Below are positions 52,045 to 64,000 of a stretch of 64,000 nt of DNA, piece by piece. The stretch lies in NCBI RefSeq assembly GCF_963678975.1, contig NC_089285.1, forward strand, positions 3,384,531 to 3,448,530, read 5' to 3'. This DNA comes from Dysidea avara (lineage: Eukaryota; Porifera; Demospongiae; Dictyoceratida; Dysideidae). The translations under genes were made by a program, and so were the position numbers. Numbering within the stretch: the stretch's first letter is position 1; each line of letters opens with the position of its first letter. The notes under the pieces are model-generated. The model was not told where the DNA came from. It saw only the letters and a list, made by a program, of their open reading frames with translations, and searched no databases.

Positions 52045-52240
52045 TAAGTGGCCCTTGAAGCCAACTATCCCTCACAGCAGGCTGAACTTGGAACATTGTT
52101 TAGAGCTCCATAGGCACTTACTGGAAAAGCAAACCAGAAATGGGCCTCAAATAGTAGCAACAGAGCAAACCCACCATGATAGCTATCAAAAAAGAAACTG
52201 TGTTGAACTTCAATTTTCATTGAAAGTCTGGATCCACTCC
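52045..52240 (+). repeat. Dispersed repeat, copy 1 of 3
   Basis: The sequence TTGAAGCCAACTATCCCT ... GAGCAAACCCACCATGATAG recurs at 53450-53640 and 56815-57000. The latter two copies lie directly upstream of SINE sequence. Confidence 0.7.
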
Positions 52241-52353
52241 TGGTAACCATTCTGAACAATTCTCCATAACTTACTTCTGTCAGTAGGCTAGATGAACCTA
52301 TCAGTCATTCCAATGTGGGATAAAATCAGGAGTTTTCTGGATGCATGAAATCA

Positions 52354-52821
<468 letters not shown>

Positions 52822-52968
52822 ATTAATTTTATGTTGTGCCCCACGTATTGTATATCATGCAGATTCATAACTGCCACTTCTAGAGACTGGTATTGAATAA
52901 TGAGCTTTCTTTCAACAAGATCACTTACAATGTTTATTCAACAAGTTCAGCACCAAATAAGTTTCCTC

Positions 52969-53096
<128 letters not shown>

Positions 53097-53449
53097 GAGG
53101 GTGGGGGCATTCAGTTGGTTTGCTTTGTCCTCTGAATGTCAGCTTTTAGAATTGCCACTTCTAGAGTTGGACAATAAAATATCACCATGTAGTTATTCAT
53201 ATAGTGTTCATTTAATCAAAAGCGTTAATCTCAGAAGGCTACAGCTAATTTTTCTAATTTTCCTGTGGGGAGGCATGCTCCTAGACTCCTAGTTGGAGCA
53301 TGGTGCTCCACACACTTGTTGAAAGACTTCCACTAATGCCCATGCAAAGAATATCCTAATTATCCTAATTGTTTTAACCTGAAATTCCCTCTGAAATTTT
53401 CTAGATCCACCACCGTACATTGTTGCAACACATATAGCAATTGTACTTT

Positions 53450-53927
<478 letters not shown>

Positions 53928-56814
53928 TGTACTGTGGAGTACATATGTATGTTGACAGTGTATACTACTACTTTACAATTCCACTGCAGTTCCTTGTGAC
54001 CTTGTTATAATGCAACATGTCCAGCATTCCAGTAATGTGTAGTAGTATATATTATAAGGTGAGCATTCAATACTAGTACATGTACACATCTTTAGTCATG
54101 CCATATATACTTCATATTGCTTACTTTAGAAGGTAAGCTAGTAGCTATTGTGAGTATAATGGGGGAATGTTGAATGTTGAATGTGAGGCCAGTCATGCAG
54201 TTATTCTGCCTATTCCAAGTGATTTTTATATCTCATTTGTAGTAACTGTTTTTTTGCACTATAGTACTTCCCTCAGTTACTCACCACATGCAAGGTATTT
54301 CACCATGTGGTTCATTGATGTGCCAAATATGCTACACTGCATTAAATTAGCTACTAATTTTATTGCACTGATATGCAGAGCTATCATAGTATGTACATAG
54401 CTAAAGAGGTCAGTCCAAAGTTCAGTTATGATACCAAACTTTATTTATATACAGCACTTTTAGAAAAGCTTTTGGTTGTGAGAGACCATTTAGCAATGCT
54501 TGAGCCTAAATCAAGGTATACAAGTCCAACCACATGCAATAAACAAGTTTGTAATGAGCCATCACTACGTACAATACATTTGTACTATTACTAATGAATA
54601 AGTCTAAAACATGTGTGGTAGTGTGTGTTGTACTGAATTGTTTACCAACAATTTCTTCATATTTCATTGCTTTCTCAGTAGTGTCCATAGTTTTGCAGTG
54701 GGTAAATTATATTATAATCATTGGTCAGTACTTGTTGCTATGTTTTTTTCTAAACAACATACAGAGTCACCAGACAGTATGATTATGATTTATCAGTGCT
54801 GTATACCCAAAACTACCCTTACTAGTCCATATTTACTATAAAAGAAATGTACCTTGTATTCCTAGAAGTATCATGTTTACAATTTGTGGTTTTGTAAAAG
54901 CAGTTCCTAGAAATGATAAGAGATGGTTTGTCATGAATTATCTGATCATGGATGTGTGGAAGGGTAGCATATACAATGATGTGTGCGTCTTACACACAAA
55001 TATACATACATGCATACAAAATTGCAGATGATTAGGTTGGGTAATCATTCGGGCAGGCTAGCTATAAGCTATTTGTATCAACAGAGGTATGTGAGTATCT
55101 AGTTTTAAGCACATGCATATACGTAAATGTTTTCTTTCCACAATCAGTCAACATCACACACTATAAATACTATTGGTATAGAGAAACATACAAAAATTCA
55201 TCAAAGTAGTTATACAGTCCATTATAGTACTGTATTTGTACTGTATATGCAGTAAGCAAAATGCCACAAATTTAGTTGCTGTACTTTTGATAACCTAAAC
55301 ATATTATGAAGAGCATGCTCACACAGCAGGTACTGCAAGTTTATTATGTAACTATAGAGATATACAGGCCACTAGTCTACACATGTAACTCCTTTTCAGT
55401 TTCGCGCACTTCATAGTACTATCTATACAATGCAACAAATCTGTTCTTACAAGTCTCATATCAGATAATGGAGTGGGCTACATATAGTCTTTTATGTGCG
55501 TATGCTGCACCATCTATGTGCCACCTACACAACACACGATATTCTTATAGAGCAACATTATTCCTATGTATAGCAAATGTTGTGTAAACATCTACAGGTT
55601 TATGTATATATGATTAATGCACTGTATGGTTTGCTTTTAACTAAATTAGATATCTAAATTAGATATTTGGCTTCTTGGTGGTAGGTAATAAACTGGTGGT
55701 GGCTTCTCCAGGAACTTGTTTATTGAACATGTGAATTTACAACCAGGGGGATAGCCAGCCATTAATGATTCCTGCATTACCATACTTACATGCATGTCAT
55801 GCAGATTGTAATATTGTTTGAAACAGTTGATCATACTGTATTGTCGCTGTGTGTAGTGTACTTCAATGAACAATGTGAAAAATTGAATGTGTACATGCAG
55901 CTAAATGCTATAGGCACAACAACATAATAATGTCAGCATTGTCATCATAGTACTTCTCAGACACAACATATACATGCAGTTACGTACTTGCTGACAAACA
56001 TCATACAAACCTACCAGCAGCATTACACCATGACTCATCACTATAGCATACTGATACTATTGGACAACCTGTGGAGAGCATACATTACATCGTGGTGATC
56101 AACAACATACGTATGTACAGAAACCCTGTGAGAACAAAAATTAAAGAGTTTATTCAAATATTTGGTGGTCTTTGTGCTCACTGGGAGAACTTACACAACT
56201 GACTTGACTATACCTCCACTGATGCCTCAAGTATCAAGTTAACAACTTTAACTATGCGACAGACAGGTTGGATGTGGGGAGATCCAATTTACTAATGAGC
56301 CATATTTTGAAGTCACATTAAAAGATGCTTTACATTACAAGTATTATATGGGATCAGTGGATTGATCAATAGATTGAAAGTATGCTAGGCTAACGTACAC
56401 CATGGCAGAGAGTAGGGAACTTTAATTTATATTGTATGGTGACTGTTCTATTAGAGTATATAACTATGCCTTCAGCTTGTATTTTGGCTATGTGTCCCTG
56501 TTTCTGGTTGATAATTGTTAAATTATTATAAATGTGAAATGGGTAGAGTAAAGAGATTGCATTATTTTTGTTTCTTATGCACCTCTGGATTCTCTTCTCA
56601 TCATTGATCATTACTTCACTATTCTGAATTCTGTAGCCATGGTATAAATAGCACAGCACAGTGTAGTAGCAATCTCTCTATATATGCATGTACCTAGCAG
56701 CTTGTACATAAGAAAAATTTATACCTACATAATTGTTTGTTGTTACATGTTATCACATTGCATACCTTTGCATGTGCGTACATTGTTGCAACATTGCAAT
56801 TGTAGCTAAGTGGC

Positions 56815-57000
56815 TCTTGAAGCCAACTATCCCTTACAGCAGACTGAACTTGGAGAATTGTTTAGAGCTCCGTAGGCACTTACTAGAAAAGCAAACCAGA
56901 AATGGGCCTCAAAAAATAGCAACAGAGCAAACCCACCATGATAGCTATCAAAAAAGAAACTGCGTTGAACTTTAATTTTCACTGTAAGTGTTCTTACCTC
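56815..57000 (+). repeat. Dispersed repeat, copy 3 of 3
   Basis: Near-identical to 52045-52240, just upstream of the full-length SINE. Confidence 0.7.
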
Positions 57001-57019
57001 TGTGTGTGTATGTGTGTCT

Positions 57020-57460
57020 GCAGGTGAGGCAGTATAGCCAACTGGCTAGAGTATCATTCTGGTAATCAAAAGGTTCCCAGTTTGATGACGCCAAATTGGT
57101 GTTGTTGTTTCCTTGAGCAAGAAACTTTACTCACATTGCTCCAGTCTTCCCAGCTGTTCAAATGGGGACCTGGTGGCTTGGTGTCAACTGGGAAAGCAGC
57201 CCACCCAGCTGTAACATCAATGGGTATCTGGTATTAACCGGGGAAGCAAATCTTAACTGCTCATGTCTCATACAGCAGGTGAAGGTCTAGGTGGGATTTC
57301 AGGTGCCCACACATAAGTTCACCTGTGGGTCACCTGCAAATTACTAGTCTTGCCCCAGGACGATTTGGCTGCACTGACTCCAAGCACCTGAGTAGCGCAC
57401 TAGTGTCCCAGTGCTGGTAGGCATGACCATGCTAAGCTGAAGGCTTTGCTTTGCTTTACT
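57020..57460 (+). mobile_element. SINE with tRNA-like head, full-length copy
   Basis: The head contains an A-box-like TAGCCAACTGG and a B-box-like GGTTCCCAGTTTGAT about 30 bp further on, as in tRNA-derived SINEs. The body has CCTTGAGCAAGAAACTTTAC and ACATTGCTCCAGTC, a type of central domain common in aquatic-animal SINEs as I recall it. The 3' end AGGCTTTGCTTTACT leads into GT repeats. Two partial copies are at 48715-49106 and 53680-53815. Confidence 0.6.
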
Positions 57461-57469
57461 GTGTGTGTA

Positions 57470-57500
<31 letters not shown>

Positions 57501-57616
57501 AGTGTGCGTGTGTGTGTGTGCGTGTGTGCGTGTGTGCGTGTGTGCGTGCGTATGTGCGTGTGTGGGTGTGCATGCGTGCGTGTGTGTGCGTGTGTGTGCA
57601 TGTGTGTGTGCGTGTG

Positions 57617-57668
<52 letters not shown>

Positions 57669-57682
57669 TGTGTGTGTGTGTG
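57461..57682. repeat. Interrupted (GT)n / (GTGC)n microsatellite on a SINE tail
   Basis: GT repeat with many CG-containing variants (GTGCGTGT), older and more mutated than the array at 53815. Confidence 0.9.
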
Positions 57683-58734
57683 CATGTACTGTGGAGTACG
57701 TATATATGTTGACAGTATATACTACTACATTACAATTCCATTGCAGTTCCTTGTGACCTTGTTTATAATGCAACATGTCCAGCATTCCAGCAATGTGTAG
57801 TATATATGATAAGGTGAGCATTCAATACTAGTACATGCACACATCTTTAGTCATGCCATATATACTTCATATTGCTTACTTTAGAAGGTAAGCTAGTAGC
57901 TATTGTGAGTATAATGGAGGAATGTTGAATGTGAGGCCAGTCATGCGGTTATTCTGCCTATTCCAAGTGATTTTTATATATCATTTGTAGTAACTGTTTT
58001 TTGCACCATAGTACTTCCCCCAGTTACTCACCACAAGCATAGGTATTTCACCATATGGGTTCATCAATATGCCAAATACGCTACACTGCATTAAATTAGC
58101 TACTAATTTTATTGCACTGATATGCAGAGCTATCATAGTATGTACATAGCTAAAGATGTCAGTCCAAAGTTAAGTTTATAAAACCAAAATTTATTTATAT
58201 ACAGCACTTTTAGAAAAAGCTTTTGGTTGTGAGAGACCCTTTAGCAATGTTTGAGCCTAAATCAAGGTATACACTATAAAAAAAGTCCACCACATGCAAT
58301 GGACAAGTTTGCAATGAGCCATCACCACATACAATACATTTGTACTACTATTACTAATGAATAAGTCTAAAACATGTATGGTAGTGTGTGTTGTACTGAA
58401 TTTTTTACCAACAATTTCTTCATGTTTCATTGCTTTCTCAGTAGTGTCCATAGTTTTGCAGTGGGTATAGATCATGATATATAATCATTAGCCATTAACT
58501 TGTTGCTATGTTTCTTTCTGAACAACATACCAGAGTGACCAGACAGTATGACTTATCAGTGCTGCATATACCAAAAATTACCCTTACTAGTCCATATTTA
58601 TTATAAAAGAAATGTACCTTGTATTCCTAGAAGTATCATGTTTACAATTTGTGGTTTTGTAAAAGCAGTTCCTAGAAATGATAAGAGATTGTATATGTCA
58701 TGAATTATCCAATCATGGAGGGTAGCATATACAA

Positions 58735-58749
58735 TGATGTGTGTGTGTT

Positions 58750-58780
<31 letters not shown>

Positions 58781-58795
58781 ATGCATGTGTGTGAT
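58735..58795. repeat. (GT)n/(GCGT)n microsatellite
   Basis: Short GTGT run passing into GCGTGCGTGCGTGC. Confidence 0.85.
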
Positions 58796-59960
58796 ACATA
58801 CACTCATACAAAATTGCAGATGATTAAGTTGGAGTAATCATTCAGGCTAAGCTAATTGTATCAACAGAAGTGTGTATTTGGTTTTTAGCACATGTATATA
58901 GATGTGTTCTTGCCGCAATCAGTCAAAGTCACAAAAAGTGCAAAAAAGTTATGACTCTATAAACAGTGTTGATACAGAGAAACCTATGAAAATTCATCAG
59001 AGTAGTTATAAAGTGAAATGGTACAGTCCAATTATTATAGCACTGTATTTGTACTTCATCCCAAACTACAAATTAACATCTTATTGTATTAGCCAAGATT
59101 ACCCAAGCTCAGGTGCATGATTGGCCTAATTTGGGAAAATATTGGGCAGCCCAGAACAAGGCTGAGTGAAGTGCCTGACCAAGTTAGTGCACAGCATTCT
59201 GCATTAATATCATGATCTCATCACCATAGCTATTAAGTAGCGAGCATCATTCTGGTCAAGCAGCATCGCTGCGCCCAATTTCAATACTTTTGTCTGTGCC
59301 TTGAGTTGAGTATGCACATGCATAGCTATAAATAGTAATGCTGCATGGTGCACGTGACCCATTGTCCTCCCTTTACCTCCCATAACGGTCAATGATGTAA
59401 ACTTTTATTTATAGAGTAAACAACATTATGCAGTATTGCAAAATGTCACAAATGTTAGTTATTGTACTTTTGATAACCTAGCAGTGAACAAGCTCACACA
59501 GCATGTACTGCATGTTTACTATAGAGATGTACAGGCCAAATACAGTTAGTCTACCATAATACTCCATTTTCAATTCAGTGTCAGTATGTAATGCAACATA
59601 TCTGTTCTTACAAGTCTCATATCAGATAATGGAGTGGGCTACATACAGTCTTATATGTGCACCATCAAAATGTGCCACCTGCACAACACATATCTTATAG
59701 ACCATTATTCCTAGATATAGTGTCGATGTGTGAATGGTGTGTAAATATCTACAGGTTTACATATGTATGATTACTGTACTGTATAGTTTGCTTTTAACTA
59801 AATTAGGTATTTGGCTTCTTGGTGGTATTTCTTGGAAATTCATTTTATCCTCCCAGGATGTAAGTGATAACTAATGGTGGCTTTTCCAGGAACTTGTTTA
59901 CTGCACACTTGGTGGCTTTACAGTCTGTGGGATAGCCAGCCATTCGTGAATTACTTGGGC

Positions 59961-61275
59961 TTCCAGTAGTACTGTACAACTGTAGTTTGGGCTGACAGGT
60001 TGAACTTCAATAACCAGGACTTTTAGTGTGATTTACAGTTCTATCCCTGACCATAACCCTGATTTGACTATGTCACTGTTTACAGTGGACTTAATATGTA
60101 TAACCCACAAACCTATTGGCTTTGCAAGTTACTAGGTCAACTACACCTACTGATGTTGAGTATCAGAATCAGTGACCAATTTTTTAAACAGTCCAAATCA
60201 GATGATTCTGGCTTACTTCCTGGCTTTATACCCAATATCACAAGTCCCTAGTGGAATAGTGTTTTTCAATTAAATTCTTATTTTAATAAACAGATTAATA
60301 GAGACATTGCAACTGTGTTGGCTTCTTTTGCACTTGACTACACTGCATGTCATTAGACAGGATTGATTATCACTGGGTCTAACATTTTTCATAGTTTCTT
60401 GTATTTAACTTTTTACAGGTCCCTGGTCCCTCTGGTTGATAACACTTCCAATGATGTAGAACAATGTAATAATATGCACAATTCATATGTTCTCTTCTGC
60501 TATTGCTTGACACATAGACCTAAGTGTGTTATTATTCATCTATTAAATCCTGGCTGCAGGCATGATTATTGTACTGAGCATGAATAAAAATATCTAAATG
60601 CACTAATGGAGTAGCTGGTGGTAGTAGCTATGGTTTGGCAATATTTAATTTGTGACGTGCATTTATTGCATGAGCTATTATTGCACTATTGAGTGTAAAA
60701 AACTGAAACACAACCACATAGTTTGAAAGTCTGTAATGTCAATACAAGTGCTTGCTTTCACTGAGAACTGTTTTGCAAACAACCTCTTTGCTAATAAGTT
60801 ATAGTATGCATGAACTGTATCAAATATGAAGCTCAGAATAGACAAAATTAGACAATAAGTATGATAATTATTGCAAAACACAATAAATAGTGCCTGTGTA
60901 ATAATATTTCAAAGGCTAAAAATACATGCGATAACTGTATTGTGGGCACTTGATTAGGCAATATTGCATGATGATTTAATGAAATATTTCCCAACCTGAG
61001 TAGCACCAAACATAATTTTAAGAATCATCAAAGTAAAAAGTATAGTGATTGCCTACACCTAAAGGTATCCTAGTGGACATTTACTCCCTAACTCGGTCAT
61101 GGGTATATATACTGAAGTAGGGATTTAATGTCCACTAGTATATATATATATATATCTTCAGGTGTAGGTGACCCTCCTTGTTTTACAACCTTTATTTCCA
61201 TGATCTCTATAATTTCCTGATTTTTCACTTACATTTGTATAATTACCATAGTTACCATTGGTGAATAATGTTCAG
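59961..61275. other. No gene recognised; possible 5' part of gene E
   Basis: AT-rich. A frame at 60420-60587 after a TTTTTACAG acceptor has several Cys but no donor. A palindromic element at about 61043-61180 has GCCTACACCTAAAGGTAT and the complementary ATCTTCAGGTGTAGGTG around a (TA)n run. The first exons of gene E should lie here but I could not identify them. Confidence 0.35.
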
Positions 61276-64000
61276 GTCCAGTCACTGCTGGGTCAAAAGA
61301 TCATGATGATAATGTTATTGATGAAGACAGAACATACATACTGGCTGGTTACACAATACCATGTGATGGGGTATAAATGCTTGGGAATTTTGTTATCAAG
61401 CACAAAGTGAATCATCAGTGACATTTTATCCTGGTCTTTGGAGCTTCACTGGGCAATTATTTGGTAATCATCATTATTCTCTCATCCAATCAAACAATGT
61501 CACATTCACACCTAATGGAACTGTCGTCATGTCAGATATTTAACCTGTCAGTAATGGAACAGATTGATGCACCAAAAGATTCTGTTTTGGGATTGTACTC
61601 TAACACAGGAAGAGCTCATGTAGCTTTGCTTGCAACTGACACTTTTCCTTTTCACATAAATACATATCAAGGCAGCGGTAATTTAGATGATGTTATAGGT
61701 AATGTGTTTAACGATGCCAACTACAACATTGCTATCAGGGTGCACATAGGTGAGTATACTAATTTGCTTCTGTGTTGCTTACATTATGTGGTTACATACA
61801 TCTATAGTACTCTTGTTCTAGCTACACATCACTTCAGTGGTGTAAGTGTAGGAGCTAGTCTATAAAACACTAGTGATAGTATTGCCTCTCTAGATCAAAA
61901 TACTCTAGGGGCGGATCTAGGATTCCCAAGGAGGGTGCTAACTTAAGCTATGGGGGCATTTATTTGAATTGGGGGCTAAGAAAAGTGGAAACTGGTTGAT
62001 ACAACTATAGTGACAGAGTGTGAAGAGCATACTTTATATCTAGGGAGTTTGGGGATACAAACTTTGCAAAGAGTTTTCAATTTATTTTCACCATATAAGG
62101 GCAATTACTGGAATTCCTGATTCATACTGTGTATCTCCTTGGAAAGTTTGGATTTAAGGTGATGCTGTATTGGAGTACTTTCAACATTTACAGTATAATG
62201 ATAAAGAACAAACACAATGATATAGCAGAAGGGATAATTGGTAACACTTTTTTTGTTCTGGAGCTATTTTAAAAATTTAGAAAATGTGTGGGGCTTAGTA
62301 ATAAAGTAACTTTGAGGGTGCAGCCCTCAGAAGCTCTACTAAGTCTGTTAAATTTTAAATTTTAGTATAATTTAGTTGCAATAGGAAGCATTTCAACCCA
62401 AGTGTCAAGTTTGTAGCTAGATACTCACTAGGCCACTACACATTACACCAAAAGAAGTTTTTTTTGACTTGCAAATAAGAATTGTGCATAAAAGTATATC
62501 TTTAAGCAATTGGTAGTCAGGATATTATGTGTGATTTAAAAGAGCTTTATAGTGATGGATGCTTTATTGGAGTAGTTGACTGCTTTATTAGAGTATTTCA
62601 ATAGCAATTTAGCAAAGCAGTTTTAATGCTGAACTATAATTTTGACCCCCTCTTGTTAATTCTTACAGGAGATTAGCTCTTCACCTCTTGTTCTTTTCAT
62701 TCCCATGCTTGCTTTAGATGCAGTTTCACCAGTAATGTAGCTCTCTAGCTAGTACACTAAAATTTTGGAGAGGGTGCTTCAGCACCAAATGCACCCCCCA
62801 CCCCCATAAATCCACCCTTGACCCAAACCTTGCTTCATGTACAAAGGTTTCTTATTGTAACCTCAGCTCCTTGCCAGGTCCTGGATCAACCGCTATAAAA
62901 TTTGTAGCTAAAATTAGTCAAAACTGTTGAGGGTTTGATGTTTTTGAGTGACGATAATAATATCATGATTTATCCCTCATATAGGTGGCTTTTTTATTAG
63001 CTATACATGTCATACTACATCAGAAGTAGTGTGGCATGATAGAAGCATATGCTTTATTAGTACATGGGCTTACTATATCTATGGGCCTCAAGGCTCCACT
63101 AGATTTCCTGGTGGATCCAGACATTTTAAAAGGGGGGTTCCACTCTGGAATTGCAACTTCAGCCTAGCTGTAAATCAAAGACTAAAAAAGAAGTCATCAC
63201 CTACTGACAATAGCTGCCCCTCACCATAGCTACCCTCACCAACTATATTTCTTTATTTATAACTCCACATGTAACCTGCTACACTGCTCATCACCACCTG
63301 ACAATAGCTGCCCCTCAACATAGATACCCTCACCAACTATATTTACAACTCCACATGTAGCCTGCTGCACTGCTACTCTTAAGAACACTATGACTGCTCT
63401 ATTAGAATATCTCAAGTAAGAAAGGCTCTTTCAAAAGGGGGGTTCCATGGAACCCTTTGAACCTCCCCTGGATCCGCCCCTGTTGGAACTAGGCGTGGTG
63501 AGCCTGTGCATATTACTGGAATAGAATAAAGCAGCAGCCATTGCCATCAGCTCTTCTCAGAAAATATTTTATGCTCATAATTAGACTAATTACTTTTTAC
63601 TGTCTATAATTACATTTTCCTTGCCTTATGTATAGTCGCATGTGACTGAGGACTTGTCATTATCACTTCAACAATGTTGGTGGTTTCAAAATATCCATAT
63701 GACGTACACTGTATGTGACACGTTCTATATATCAACACAGGTACCAGTGTTGTAACCCCTTCACCTATAACTATGACAACAGCAACTACAGTTACTGGAA
63801 TAATAATTGGGGAAAACAGCAGCTCAAGTACTACACTCAGTCCTTTTGTTACCGAAGCAGTCACCACAACTATGAGCAGTCCAAGTGTGCCTAGTGGTGC
63901 TGGAGCTGGTGATGGTGACTCCTCATCTAGTGTAGCTGGAGTCATTGCTGGTTGTGTTATGAGTATTCTGGTCTGTGTTGCAATCACATCAGTGATAATA
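61276..64000 (+). CDS. Gene E: extracellular domain, Ser/Thr stalk and transmembrane exon (partial, broken)
   Basis: Exon at 61276-61749 (acceptor TTCAG, donor CATAG/GTGAGT, phase 1) encodes a domain with A-G-Y-T-I-P-C-D-G, then AWEFCYQA, TFYPGLW, NNVTFTPNG and GLYSNTGRAH. From memory, blocks like W-E-F-C-Y and F-Y-P-G-x-W occur in a repeated extracellular domain of sponge proteins. The exon needs two frame changes, near 61367-61372 (after CDG, in GGGG) and near 61535-61545, so it is a pseudogene or has assembly indels in short homopolymers. The next exon, 63741 onwards, joins in phase 1: a Ser/Thr-rich stalk, then a transmembrane helix beginning SVAGVIAGCVMSILVCVAIT at the window edge. 5' exons were not found; the cytoplasmic part lies beyond the window. 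The layout (domain, mucin-like stalk, helix) resembles gene C. Confidence 0.55.
61906..63483. mobile_element. Diverged element(s) of the GGCGGATCCAGG family in the gene E intron
   Basis: Left end TAGGGGCGGATCTAGGA (61906) and right end the complement of CAGGGGCGGATCCAGGGG (63483) face each other. Internal related ends (near 62760-62820 and 63100-63150, GGATCCAG, GTTCCACTCTGGAA) suggest a composite of nested copies. No target duplication is evident. Confidence 0.4.

Noticed and set aside
57020-57095. tRNA gene
   Set aside because: A- and B-box-like words are present but the cloverleaf is not complete and the sequence continues into a SINE body.

Overview
The window is eukaryotic and almost certainly metazoan: genes are split by GT-AG introns of about 50 nt to several kb, the intergenic DNA is AT-rich and full of non-autonomous DNA transposons, microsatellites and a tRNA-like SINE, and the coding content is dominated by immunoglobulin (Ig) domain membrane proteins. 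A broken copy of part of an inositol 1,4,5-trisphosphate (IP3) receptor is also present. The gene E domain, the membrane-proximal Cys-containing domain of genes A and B, and the two-gene P-type transposon look most like what I know from sponges; demosponge is my best guess, as an inference and not a proof.

Layout. 1-1.5 kb: first exon of a minus-strand secreted or membrane Ig-like gene (D) leaving the window to the left. 1.57-6.04 kb: a complete P-type DNA transposon with perfect 41-bp terminal inverted repeats, a target duplication and two convergent genes (six-exon transposase on +, an unknown protein on -). 6.3-10.25 kb: a dense series of nested small transposons. 10.8-17.8 kb: gene A (+), seven exons, 622 aa: signal peptide, three Ig domains, a SEA-like domain, a transmembrane helix and a tyrosine-containing tail. 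18.8-26.2 kb: an imperfect tandem duplication without recognisable genes. 26.5-28 kb: a hAT-like element nested in another repeat. 29.2-45.25 kb: gene C (-), signal peptide plus Ig-like exon, Cys-rich exon, Ser/Thr/Pro mini-exons, transmembrane exon and tail mini-exons, with large introns holding transposons, palindromes and the IP3 receptor fragment. 45.47-50.57 kb: gene B (+), 564 aa, an exon-for-exon paralogue of A, divergent from C across about 220 bp. 50.6-60 kb: a second tandem duplication with very long microsatellites. 61.3-64 kb: gene E (+), truncated by the window end.

The central idea is an expanding cluster of paired Ig receptor genes. B(+)/C(-) form a tight head-to-head pair; A(+)/D(-) look like the same pair pried apart to 9.3 kb by transposon insertions, with the P element landing about 33 bp upstream of the D start codon. 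A and B have identical intron phases, conserved ectodomains and divergent tails (YxN motifs in A, a YxxM motif in B), which is the pattern of duplicated, diversifying surface-recognition receptors. Ligands and function cannot be read from the sequence.
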